A stretch of 10,795 bases of DNA from JBIOYL01 sp044870185 (GTDB lineage Bacteria > Actinomycetota > CALGFH01). Under the pieces are notes generated by a model, which was not told where the DNA came from, searched no databases, and saw only the letters and a program-made list of their open reading frames with translations. Location: positions 1 through 10,795 of the forward strand of contig JBIOYL010000288.1 of NCBI GenBank assembly GCA_044870185.1, written 5' to 3'. Of the stretch, positions 1-5,520 are shown one piece after another (position 1 is the stretch's first letter; each line of letters begins with the position of its first letter). Made by a program: the position numbers and the translations under genes.

Positions 1-530
1 GGCACCGCCGGCACGTCGGCACAGGACAAGATCAGAAACCAGTGGCGGCCTTCCCGTTTGACGCTGAGGGTCTTGACCCGGCCCTGGACCGGCCGGTAGG
101 CGTGCACCTTGACCTGGTCAACCCCCAGCAGGTAGACGCGCTGCTGGTCCGCCAGCCAGCGGCAGCCGTCCCCGTCGGCCGGCCAGGTCACGGTGTCGAA
201 CCAGCCGCGGCCGTTGAACCTGGGGTAGCCGGGGGTCTGGCCCGCCTTGATGCGGCGGAAGAACGCCTGGAAGGCTCGGTCCAGGCGGCGCAGGGTGGCC
301 TGCTGGGACGAGCACGACCAGCGGCCCTGCCCCTTGGGATCATCGCGGCGGATGTCCTTCAGCTCAGCGGACTGGTCGGTATAGCGCACGGTCACCCGGT
401 GGGTCTGCCAGGCGGTGCGGCGGTGCTCCAGCGCGCCGTTGTACAGCTGCCGGTGGTCGTCCAGCATGGCGGTCAGCGCCCCGGTTTGCTTGGCTGTCGG
501 GCGCAGGGGGAACTTGTAGGCGCGTCGCAT
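1..530 (-). CDS. tnpB: TnpB-family RNA-guided nuclease of an IS200/IS605- or IS607-type element, N-terminal part only
   Basis: The frame is open from an ATG at 528-530 (minus strand) to the left edge, giving 176 codons. The translation starts MRRAYKFPLRPTAKQ and has the usual TnpB N-terminal layout: 'YKFPLRPT..Q', a helical stretch 'LDDHRQLYNGALEHRR', 'ATLRRLDRAFQAFFRRIKAG', then 'TPGYPRFNGRGWFDTVTW' and 'GRVKTLSVKREGRHWFLIL'. In this family the protein is a transposon-encoded nuclease guided by an RNA made from the element's 3' end. That guide region, the RuvC catalytic acidic residues and the zinc finger would all lie beyond position 1, so I cannot tell whether the gene is intact. No tnpA transposase is visible on this side. 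Family assignment is firm; the choice between IS605 and IS607 type is not. No clear Shine-Dalgarno precedes the ATG. The 120 bp from 531 to 650 hold no gene I can support. Confidence 0.85.
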   Translation of the reverse strand, partial: MRRAYKFPLRPTAKQTGALTAMLDDHRQLYNGALEHRRTAWQTHRVTVRYTDQSAELKDIRRDDPKGQGRWSCSSQQATLRRLDRAFQAFFRRIKAGQTPGYPRFNGRGWFDTVTWPADGDGCRWLADQQRVYLLGVDQVKVHAYRPVQGRVKTLSVKREGRHWFLILSCADVPAV

Positions 531-553
531 GCCCGAAGTATCGCAGCTGGCTG

Positions 554-569
554 TGACCGTGGGTGGTCA
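554..569. repeat. Short hairpin upstream of tnpB, possible subterminal element of the transposon end
   Basis: TGACC (554-558) and GGTCA (565-569) form a 5-bp stem with a 6-nt loop, about 25 bp upstream of the tnpB start. IS200/IS605-type elements carry small subterminal hairpins near their left end, so this is a plausible remnant of it. The stem is short enough to occur by chance and I cannot place the element boundary. Confidence 0.25.
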
Positions 570-650
570 ACCGCAGCGATTGTGGATGGTGGAAGGGGGT
601 GGAGCGCCGATTCCTCTGCCGCCTGACCGCGGCAGTCCCCTCGGCGCGTC

Positions 651-1509
651 ATGATGGATGCACGGGGGGGCGCGTCGATCGAGGTCGGCGTGTTCCCGCT
701 GGACACCCCGCAGGTTCGCGAAGGGCCCACGGGCCCGGTGGTGCGCTTGACCGCGGGCCGCGTCGACAGCGGCCCGGCCATCGCCCGGGTCCTGGATGTG
801 AGCGGGCCGGGGGTGTCGTACGGGACGCGGCCCGACGGCCGTGGCTTCGTGCGGGCCGAGCGAGCCACGATTGGCGGCCGCCACCATCTGACCTCTGCGA
901 TCGCCTGGCCCTACCATTGCGCGGCCGGCGTGGCCTGCCCGAAGGGGATCGTTCCGCGCGCCCTCAAGCTCGAGGCCTACGGCTACGACCGCGATTGGCG
1001 CAACGTGGACACGACCGCCAGGCAGCTGGTCGACACGATCCGACCGATCGGCAACGGGGTGGTGGCCCAGCCGGCCGGGGGCACGTCCCGCATGCCGGCT
1101 CGACGACGACATGGCTGCCCCCTTCTACGGGTCGTTCCAGGCCAGGGACGGCAGTGTGCTGATCTTCGCCGGCGTGCTCCGTGGGGTGCTGCCCTGCCAG
1201 CTGCGGCAACGGGCGGCCGTCACCATGACGCTGGCTGGCAGGCCCGCTCCGGTGCGGGGCAGCGGCGTTCCCGTGGTGTTGACCGGCCAGCTGCCCGAAG
1301 GCGGCACCGACGGGACGGGGACCATCGTGCTGACCTGGCGGTGGGCCAACTGGTGCGGGTCCAAGCAGGTGCGGGCCCAGCTCGTCGATCCCGATCGACC
1401 CGGCCAGCAGAGCCTGCTCACTTTCTTCAGCCCGACCCCGATCCATCCGCCTCGATGCGCCGACCGGTCCAAGCCCTCGACGTTCCAGGTCATCCACGTG
1501 GATCACTGA
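651..1509 (+). pseudogene. Gene of unknown function, apparently frameshifted and perhaps 5'-truncated
   Basis: Two overlapping reading frames each look protein-like in only one part. The frame from ATG 651 is sensible up to about 'QLVDTIRPIGNGVVAQPAG' near 1080, with features such as 'AIAWPYHC' and 'LKLEAYGYDRDWRN', then becomes Arg/Gly-rich noise. The next frame is sensible from about 1085 ('CRLDDDMAAPFYGSF') to a TGA at 1507-1509, with 'LPCQLRQRAAVTMTLAG', 'GSGVPVVLTGQLPEGG' and 'IVLTWRWANWCG'. One extra base would join them, and a run of five G at 1077-1081 is the obvious place. The joined product would be about 285 residues, probably with a beta-rich C-terminal part containing paired cysteines. 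I recognise no named family. No ribosome binding site or signal peptide is seen at 651, and a G7 run sits just inside the start (664-670), so the 5' end may also be damaged, possibly by the neighbouring transposon. A sequencing error could also explain the shift. A weak GACCGG/CCGGTC hairpin follows at 1508-1528. Confidence 0.5.
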
Positions 1510-1598
1510 CCGGCCCGCTGACCCGGTCGGGACCTGTCGAACTGGCCAGGCGAGCTCGGTGTTAGGCAAGCCGCCCGGCGGGAAGGCAGGGCCGGACA

Positions 1599-1620
1599 CC
1601 GGCATCCGAGCGGATGCTGG
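1599..1620 (+). promoter_or_regulatory. Inverted repeat in the leader of the 1642 gene
   Basis: GCATCCG (1602-1608) and CGGATGC (1611-1617) are exact inverted repeats separated by 2 bp. Adding flanking pairs (one G-T) gives a 9-bp stem, CCGGCATCC/GGATGCTGG, with a GAGC loop. It ends 7 bp before the AAGGAGGTG ribosome binding site, so it could be a leader hairpin, a terminator of the broken upstream gene (there is no T-run) or a protein-binding palindrome. The sequence does not decide between these. Confidence 0.4.
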
Positions 1621-1641
1621 CAGGTCGAAGGAGGTGCATCC

Positions 1642-2205
1642 ATGCCGACCTGGTTGATCGTCCTCATCATCGTCGTCGCCGTTGCCATCCTGCTGTACGT
1701 GGCCTGGGTGACCGTTCGACGGCGCCGGACCGACCGGCTCCGGGGGCAGTTCGGGCCCGAGTACGAACGCACGGTGGCCGAGCGGGGCGACGCGCGAGCC
1801 GCCGAGTCCGACCTGGAGGCGCGGCGGCGCCGGCGCGAGCAGCTGGACATCCGCCCGTTGACGCCGTCGGCGCGAGCCCGGTACGCCGACGCCTGGCATG
1901 CCGCGCAGACCCGCTTCGTCGACACGCCCAACGAGGCCGTCCGCGAGGCGGACGTGCTCGTCATGGAGGTCATGCGCGAGCGCGGCTACCCGACCGACGA
2001 CTTCGAGCAGCGGGCCGCCGACGTGTCCGTCGACCATCCCAACCTGGTCTCCAACTACCGCAAGGCACACACGATCGCCCAGGCGAGCGCGGACGGCAGC
2101 GCCACCACCGAGGATCTGCGGCGGGCGATGGTCCACTACCGCTCGCTGTTCGAGGAGCTGCTCGAAGGCGGGGACGAGCCACGGCGAACCGCGGAGGTGA
2201 CCTGA
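1642..2205 (+). CDS. Single-pass membrane protein of unknown function with a conserved 'W..AQ.RFVD.P' domain
   Basis: This 187-residue protein has one N-terminal membrane segment (about residues 4-24, Trp/Leu/Ile/Val-rich), followed by a run of arginines (26-29) that should keep the C-terminal part in the cytoplasm. A charged, probably coiled-coil stretch covers about 38-68. A helical domain follows, with W85 and 'AQTRFVDTPNEAVREADVLV' (88-107) and ending in 'TEDLRRAMVHYRSLFEELL' (156-174). The start is well supported: AAGGAGGTG at 1628-1636 lies 5 bp before the ATG. The stop overlaps the next start by 1 bp (TGATG), so the two genes are probably co-transcribed and translationally coupled. The next protein repeats the conserved parts of the same domain, so the two may interact or do related jobs. 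I recall similar membrane proteins in actinobacteria annotated only as hypothetical or 'secreted protein'; the function is unknown. Real gene: confident. Function: not assigned. Confidence 0.85.
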   Translation: MPTWLIVLIIVVAVAILLYVAWVTVRRRRTDRLRGQFGPEYERTVAERGDARAAESDLEARRRRREQLDIRPLTPSARARYADAWHAAQTRFVDTPNEAVREADVLVMEVMRERGYPTDDFEQRAADVSVDHPNLVSNYRKAHTIAQASADGSATTEDLRRAMVHYRSLFEELLEGGDEPRRTAEVT

Positions 2206-2714
2206 TGGAGCGGCGCGAGACCGACCTGACCACCGACGAGCTGGCCGCCGCCGGCCGGCGCACGACCCACGACCCGGACGACGGCGCCATCCGGGGCACG
2301 GGCGCCGTCCGCCCGCAGGACCCGGACTCCGGCTCGCAGCCGGATGAGGGGACCGACGGCCCGCAGCAGAACCCGAAGCCCGCCCAAGCGGAGGCGGCCG
2401 CGTCCACGGCGGTCGGCGACGCCGCGGCGTCCACGGCCGACACCAACGAGCCGCTGCTGGCGGCGGACGAGACCGCGGGGTTCGCCGGCCGCTGGGAGCG
2501 CGTTCAGGCCGAGTTCGTCGACCGGCCCCGGCAGGCGGTCGAGAACGCCGACCGGCTCGTCGCCGAGCTCATGCAGCACCTGGCGCGGCTGTTCGCCCGC
2601 GAGCGTGAGGGCCTGGAGCAGCAGTGGAGCCGCCAGGGAGAGGCCTCCACGGAGGACCTGCGCGTGGCCCTCCAGCGCTACCGGTCGTTCTTCCGGCGTC
2701 TCCTGTCGACGTGA
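2205..2714 (+). CDS. Soluble protein with acidic disordered N-terminus and the same C-terminal domain as its upstream neighbour
   Basis: The 169-residue product begins with about 95 residues that look disordered: rich in Asp, Gly, Pro, Gln and Ala, with an internal duplication ('AAASTA' then 'AAASTADT', residues 65-80). The C-terminal part is folded-looking and parallels the upstream protein: 'RWERVQAEFVDRPRQAVENA' (96-115) matches its W85 region, and 'TEDLRVALQRYRSFFRRLL' (149-167) matches its C-terminal motif. The stretch between the two motifs is shorter here. There is no membrane segment, so this is presumably the cytoplasmic partner of the pair. GGAGG at 2193-2197 lies 7 bp before the ATG, inside the end of the preceding gene. 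Function unknown; a role alongside the membrane-anchored paralogue is inferred from overlap and shared domain only. Confidence 0.85.
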   Translation: MERRETDLTTDELAAAGRRTTHDPDDGAIRGTGAVRPQDPDSGSQPDEGTDGPQQNPKPAQAEAAASTAVGDAAASTADTNEPLLAADETAGFAGRWERVQAEFVDRPRQAVENADRLVAELMQHLARLFAREREGLEQQWSRQGEASTEDLRVALQRYRSFFRRLLST

Positions 2715-2717
2715 CGG

Positions 2718-2747
2718 CCGCCGGCCGCGGCCGCCTGCCGCCGGCGG
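2718..2747. terminator. Possible bidirectional terminator between convergent genes
   Basis: CCGCCGGC (2718-2725) pairs exactly with GCCGGCGG (2740-2747) across a 14-nt loop, in the 44-bp gap between the convergent genes ending at 2714 (+) and 2759 (-). There is no T-run on either strand, and inverted repeats are easily found in such GC-rich sequence, so the position is the main support. Confidence 0.35.
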
Positions 2748-2758
2748 GGGGCCGGGGC

Positions 2759-3850
2759 TCAGCCCTCGCCCTGCAGGTAGGCGGACAGCAACGCACGCAG
2801 GTCGGGAAGCTCGTCGCGCAAGCTGTAGCGGCGGTCCCGGCCGGTCCCGGCCTGCACCAGCCCCACCTGCCGCAGCAGCACCAGATGCCGGTGCGCCGTC
2901 GACTTGGCGAGGCCGGTGTGCTCGGCGAGCTCGGTCAGGGTGGCCGCGCCGTCCGCCACCCGGCGCAGGAGCCGCAGCCGCGTCCCGTCGGCCAGCGCCC
3001 GCGCGAGCTCGACCAGGTTCTCGGGGACGCGCTGCTGCTGGTCGGCCTGGCTTGTGACCGGGCAGCAGACGATCTGGACGCCGCCGTCCTGGCTGGTGTG
3101 CACCCACGGGCTGGTCAGCACGCTCGGCACCAGCAGCACCGTGTGCGCCGGCAGGTGCAGGTCCCCGTCGAAGACGAGCCCGCCGGTTGCCTCCTCGGCC
3201 AGGCGTGGCCAGCCGACCACCTGCGCACGCGCCTGCCACCGCTCGGCCTGCCCGTGCAGGCGTGACCTGAGCGCGGCCTCCTGCGTGGCGAACACCTCGT
3301 CACGCCAGCGGCGCAGCACACGCAGGGTGAGCGCATGTGCCCGCTTGGGCGTCGACGCGAGCAGTGCCCGCACGTACTGCGCCCAGCGCACGTCCGCCCC
3401 GGCGATCTCCAGCAGCCGGCCGACCGCCTGCCCGTCGCCGGCGGTCGCGCGCTCGAGCACCTCGGGCGGCACCCGCCCCTGCACGCTGTGGTAGCCGAGC
3501 AGGTGGAGGCGCAGCTCGTCGGGGGACAGCGCGGCGACGCGATCGATCAGGTCGGCGAGGTCACGCGGGGCCTCGGCCCGCCGGGCCAGGCCAAGCAGGT
3601 GGCCGAACACGGTTGGGGCGCCGGCGCACAGCCGGTCCACGTCGCTGGTGAGCCGGGCCGAAGCGGCGCGCCGCACGCGCCTGAACCAGCCGGGTCCGAT
3701 GTCGTAGCTGCCAGGCGGCTCGTGTCCGGCGAACAGCATCAGCCCGAGGAGCGCCTCGTAGGCGGTGCCCACCTCGACGCGGATCGCGGGCCCGGGCAGC
3801 CGCGGCTCGAGTCGCCGCAGCCGCACCGTTCGTCGATCCGCGTACTCCAT
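2759..3850 (-). CDS. ArsR-type winged-helix transcriptional regulator with a large N-terminal domain
   Basis: The 363-residue protein has a C-terminal winged helix (about 278-345): 'LARALADGTRLRLLRRVADG', then 'TLTELAEHTGLAKSTAHRHL' with the recognition helix near 315-328, and a wing 'GTGRDRRYSLRD'. This is the ArsR/SmtB pattern. The N-terminal 270 residues have no catalytic motif I recognise and resemble the DUF5937-like sensor region found in large actinobacterial ArsR-type regulators. The adjacent cysteines in 'VQIVCCPV' might bind metal or respond to redox, but the protein lacks the usual ELCVCDL metal site, so the ligand is unknown. The ATG is preferred because a perfect palindrome ends exactly before it (3851-3868) with a TAGCAT -10 inside, which suggests a leaderless, self-regulated transcript. 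There is no divergent partner close by. The gene to its left in the window is convergent, so its targets may be itself and distant genes. Confidence 0.88.
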   Translation of the reverse strand: MEYADRRTVRLRRLEPRLPGPAIRVEVGTAYEALLGLMLFAGHEPPGSYDIGPGWFRRVRRAASARLTSDVDRLCAGAPTVFGHLLGLARRAEAPRDLADLIDRVAALSPDELRLHLLGYHSVQGRVPPEVLERATAGDGQAVGRLLEIAGADVRWAQYVRALLASTPKRAHALTLRVLRRWRDEVFATQEAALRSRLHGQAERWQARAQVVGWPRLAEEATGGLVFDGDLHLPAHTVLLVPSVLTSPWVHTSQDGGVQIVCCPVTSQADQQQRVPENLVELARALADGTRLRLLRRVADGAATLTELAEHTGLAKSTAHRHLVLLRQVGLVQAGTGRDRRYSLRDELPDLRALLSAYLQGEG

Positions 3851-3868
3851 GTTCGCATGCTAGCGAAC
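3851..3868 (-). promoter_or_regulatory. Perfect inverted repeat and overlapping -10 box at the regulator's start (putative autoregulatory operator)
   Basis: GTTCGC (3851-3856) and GCGAAC (3863-3868) are exact inverted repeats with a 6-bp spacer, directly touching the regulator's ATG at 3848-3850. Read on the minus strand, the spacer is TAGCAT, a good -10 hexamer, with 6 bp between it and the ATG. That spacing puts transcription start at or next to the A of ATG, so the mRNA would be leaderless, and a protein bound to the palindrome would block polymerase. No convincing -35 is seen. Autoregulation is inferred from geometry and from common ArsR behaviour. Confidence 0.6.
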
Positions 3869-3932
3869 GGCATGGCCCGGGTGCACCGCCGGCCGGTGCC
3901 GTGGTTCGCATCCCGGCGGGCGTGTGCATGCC

Positions 3933-4028
3933 GCAGGTTGCTTGCCGGCAAAGAGCCTCGGCTCGGCAGGTGCCGCGCGACGCGCGTGTGCCGGCAGGTG
4001 GCTTGCCGGCAAAGGGTCTCGGCTCGGC
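3933..4028. repeat. Two 35-bp direct repeats, 61 bp apart, each with a 10-bp palindrome
   Basis: Copies at 3933-3967 and 3994-4028 differ at only 3 of 35 positions. Similarity continues weakly upstream, where both follow a CGTGTGC. Each contains the perfect palindrome TTGCCGGCAA (3942-3951 and 4003-4012), followed by a Ser/Leu-codon-like CTCGGCTCGGC tail. The 61-bp spacing is close to six helical turns, so two bound proteins would face the same side of the DNA. This lies in the 332-bp gene-free stretch between the divergent regulator (3850) and HU (4201), upstream of the HU promoter. It may be a regulatory site, a duplicated relic or a short intergenic repeat. I see no coding sequence in the stretch. 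Confidence 0.7.
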
Positions 4029-4099
4029 GCGCGGCCGCGCGGCGTGGCGGCCGATCGAGGAATTCATTGCCGCCCAACGGATTGGACGCGCCGAGGTAG

Positions 4100-4128
4100 T
4101 TGACCTTCGAGGTCGGTGCCTCTAGCAT
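4100..4128 (+). promoter_or_regulatory. Promoter for hup, overlapped by a GACCT-N3-AGGTC palindrome
   Basis: TTGACC (4100-4105) and TAGCAT (4123-4128) are separated by 17 bp, a good match to a housekeeping sigma-factor promoter. Transcription would start near 4135, leaving a leader of about 65 nt before the TTG start at 4201. The inverted repeat GACCT-TCG-AGGTC (4102-4114) overlaps the -35 and spacer, where a repressor could act. The same arms occur upstream of the small minus-strand gene at 5064-5288. Confidence 0.65.
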
Positions 4129-4140
4129 GCAGCGATCAGA

Positions 4141-4163
4141 GGACGGGCCGGCCCGGCCCGTCC
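4141..4163 (+). promoter_or_regulatory. Strong hairpin in the hup 5' leader
   Basis: GGACGGGCC (4141-4149) and GGCCCGTCC (4155-4163) pair perfectly over 9 bp with a 5-nt loop, starting a few bases after the predicted transcription start. No T-run follows, so it is more likely an mRNA-stabilising or regulatory 5' stem than a terminator. The ribosome binding site lies about 24 nt further on and is not sequestered by it. Confidence 0.5.
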
Positions 4164-4186
4164 CAGGGGACGTTCCCCGATCGGGG

Positions 4187-4203
4187 TAAGGAGGCTCCCT
4201 TTG
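4187..4203 (+). promoter_or_regulatory. Ribosome binding site that fixes a TTG start for hup
   Basis: TAAGGAGG (4187-4194) is a near-complete complement to the 16S rRNA tail and lies 6 bp before TTG (4201-4203). Translation from there gives NRKQLVEAI after the initiator, the normal HU N-terminus, so TTG is the start. The next in-frame ATG is far inside the HU fold. Confidence 0.85.
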
Positions 4204-4617
4204 AACCGCAAGCAGCTCGTCGAGGCCATCCAGAAGCACACCGAGGTGGCTCGGGCGGACATCGACAAGGTGCTCGGCAGCCTCATCCAGCATACCCAGG
4301 CCGCGGTGAAGAAAGGCGAGCGGGTGTCGCTGGTCGGCTTCGGCACCTTCGAACGGCGCGACCGCAAGGCCCGCATGGCGCGCAATCCCCGCAGCGGAGA
4401 AGCCGTCAAGGTAAAGGCGACGAAGGTCCCCGTCTTCCGGGCTGGGCAGAGCTTCAAGGATGTGGTGAGCGGCAAGGCTGCCGCGCCCAGGCTGACGCCG
4501 GCCAAGTCGTCCGCCCGCGCGTCGGGCTCGAGGTCGGCCGCCAGGGCGACCGGCAGGCGCAGCGCGTCGGCAGCCAGGGCGACGACCGCCAGGGGGTCGA
4601 GCGGCCGCAAGAAGTAG
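4201..4617 (+). CDS. hup: Nucleoid-associated protein HU with a long basic C-terminal tail
   Basis: HU binds and bends DNA as a dimer and compacts the nucleoid. Residues 1-92 are a standard HU subunit: 'NRKQLVEAIQKHT', 'VSLVGFGTFERRDRKAR' (42-58), the beta-arm 'ARNPRSGEAVKV' with the intercalating proline at 63, then 'VPVFRAGQSFKDVV'. Residues about 93-138 form a Lys/Arg/Ser/Ala/Gly tail of the type known from mycobacterial HupB and streptomycete HupS, thought to increase DNA or RNA affinity. The tail shows a short internal duplication: a 17-bp near-repeat at 4534-4550 and 4567-4583, encoding SAARAT twice. The tail is much richer in Arg and Ser than the Lys/Ala/Pro-type tails of mycobacteria. 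Start is TTG, fixed by the binding site at 4187. It has its own promoter and a strong stem-loop after the stop, so it is probably monocistronic. Confidence 0.95.
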   Translation: MNRKQLVEAIQKHTEVARADIDKVLGSLIQHTQAAVKKGERVSLVGFGTFERRDRKARMARNPRSGEAVKVKATKVPVFRAGQSFKDVVSGKAAAPRLTPAKSSARASGSRSAARATGRRSASAARATTARGSSGRKK

Positions 4618-4630
4618 CGCCCGCGAAGCC

Positions 4631-4657
4631 GTGAGGCCCCGCCCGGCGGGGCCTCAC
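4631..4657. terminator. 12-bp perfect stem-loop after hup
   Basis: GTGAGGCCCCGC (4631-4642) and GCGGGGCCTCAC (4646-4657) pair perfectly around a 3-nt loop, 13 bp after the hup stop. There is no clear T-run, which is common for terminators in high-GC actinobacteria. It also lies downstream of the convergent minus-strand gene ending at 4732, so it may stop transcription from both sides. Confidence 0.8.
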
Positions 4658-4706
4658 GCATGCCCGGGCCGTCGCGCCCGGTCGCTCTTCCAGGGCTGGC
4701 CTGTCC

Positions 4707-4736
4707 CGGGTCGGGCCTACTCGGGTCGGGTCTACT
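4707..4736. repeat. Tandem 15-bp repeat, two copies
   Basis: CGGGTCGGGCCTACT (4707-4721) is followed at once by CGGGTCGGGTCTACT (4722-4736), one mismatch. The second copy covers the stop codon of the minus-strand gene at 4732-4950. Upstream, 4660-4706 holds nothing else I can support. Confidence 0.75.
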
Positions 4737-4950
4737 CCGGGTCCGGCAACGTGAGAATGTTGACGTAGGTGACCCGGGCGTCGCCGCCCTCGCCCTCGAC
4801 CCGGAACTTAACCCGCTGGCCAAGGGTGAGCAGGCGCAGGCCCGAGCGGGCGAACGCCTCGGGCGGGACGTCGTAGGCGACCCGGTCGTCGGTCAGGACG
4901 ACCGCGGCCTTGCTCGTGTGGTCGAAGCTCTTTACGGTGCCCTGCAGCAT
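4732..4950 (-). CDS. Small cold-shock-like OB-fold protein with degenerate RNA-binding motifs
   Basis: The 72-residue product follows the cold-shock protein outline: 'GTVKSFD' as strand 1, 'KAAVVLTDD' where CspA has KGFGFI, 'YDVPPEAFARSGLRLLTLGQ' where CspA has VFVHFSAI and a GQ.V turn, then 'RVKFRVEGEGGDARVTYVNI'. Length and order match CspA-type proteins. However, the aromatic residues that stack on nucleic acid in RNP1 and RNP2 are missing, so single-stranded RNA binding is doubtful or altered. I recall similar diverged proteins in other actinobacteria. AGGGAGT (minus-strand reading of 4957-4963) is a suitable ribosome binding site 6 bp from the ATG. It could be read from the same transcript as the small gene 113 bp upstream, or from its own promoter; a weak TATCCT (4996-5001) is the only candidate seen. 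Confidence 0.75.
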   Translation of the reverse strand: MLQGTVKSFDHTSKAAVVLTDDRVAYDVPPEAFARSGLRLLTLGQRVKFRVEGEGGDARVTYVNILTLPDPE

Positions 4951-5063
4951 CAGGCCACTCCCTGCTCGCAGCTGGTTGGATCACGATGCCGAGGCAGGAT
5001 ACCGCCGAGGTGGGTGGGTCGCCGCCCGCCCGGCCGCGGGTGGGCCGCCACCGGGAGCTTGGC

Positions 5064-5288
5064 TCAGGCCGAGCGGCGCGGCTGCGAAGCCGGGCCCAGG
5101 CCGAACAGGGCCTCCCGGTGCCGGGGGCACAGCCCCAGCGGGTCGTCGGCCAGCGCGTGGCACTGCACGATCGCGGTCTTGCCGTCGATCAGCCGCTCGT
5201 CGTCCGCCCAGCAGCGGTTCGGGTCCACCGCGGCCTTGTACAGCGCGCGGGCGGCTGCCAGCTCGATGACCCGGTCGCCTTCTCGCAT
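5064..5288 (-). CDS. Small Cys/His protein, probable zinc-binding, unknown function
   Basis: From ATG at 5288 the product is 74 residues. It starts 'MREGDRVIELAAARALYKA' (helical) and then carries C26, C43-H44 and a final 'C54-P-R-H57', spaced as a possible CCCH or CCHC zinc site. The stretch 'LCPRHREALF' resembles the end of many small actinobacterial zinc-ribbon-like proteins. The start is chosen because GGAGA (minus-strand reading of 5297-5301) lies 8 bp ahead. The frame stays open further upstream, and 'KPTYEVVTESRR' before the ATG also looks plausible as protein, so an earlier GTG start cannot be excluded. Beyond that the upstream frame is Pro/Arg-rich noise. No membrane segment or signal is present. 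Function not assigned. Confidence 0.65.
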   Translation of the reverse strand: MREGDRVIELAAARALYKAAVDPNRCWADDERLIDGKTAIVQCHALADDPLGLCPRHREALFGLGPASQPRRSA

Positions 5289-5305
5289 GCGTCTGCTCTC
5301 CGTCA

Positions 5306-5320
5306 CGACCTCGTAGGTCG
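5306..5320. promoter_or_regulatory. GACCT-N3-AGGTC inverted repeat upstream of the small Cys/His gene
   Basis: CGACCT (5306-5311) and AGGTCG (5315-5320) are exact 6-bp arms with a 3-bp spacer, 18 bp upstream of the ATG at 5288. The core GACCT-N3-AGGTC is the same as at the hup promoter (4102-4114), and both are followed by GG on the plus strand. A shared regulator is possible; chance similarity in GC-rich DNA is also possible. If the gene starts further upstream, this lies inside it. Confidence 0.35.
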
Positions 5321-5439
5321 GCTTGCGTCGCGCCTGCCTCACCGCGGGCGGGTAACCCCCGTCCTGGCCGGGCAAACCACGCCGACGCAGGTCGTCTCGG
5401 CGCGGGGCTACCGGCTGCGGTGCCGCGGCGCGGGCGCGG

Positions 5440-5520
5440 CGGCGGCGGTCGCCTCGCGGGCCCGGCGGCGGCGGTCGCGTCGGCGCGGGCCCGCCGGCGG
5501 TGGTCGCCTCAGCGCGGGGC
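5440..5520. repeat. Degenerate GC-rich tandem repeat at the 3' end of cofC
   Basis: About three copies of a 26-29 bp unit built on GGCGGTCGC (at 5444, 5470 and, as GGTGGTCGC, 5499), each followed by a GCGGG-type segment. The last copy runs into the cofC stop at 5509-5511. The 220-bp gap between cofC and the small gene at 5288 otherwise holds nothing I can support. Confidence 0.5.

Noticed and set aside
964..2136. Minus-strand open frame of 390 codons across the broken gene and the membrane protein gene
   Set aside because: Low-complexity composition, no recognisable motif, and it is antisense to a gene with a good ribosome binding site. Such frames are common in very high-GC DNA.
3933..4028. 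CRISPR array
   Set aside because: Only two repeat units, spacer of 26 bp, no third copy and no cas genes nearby.
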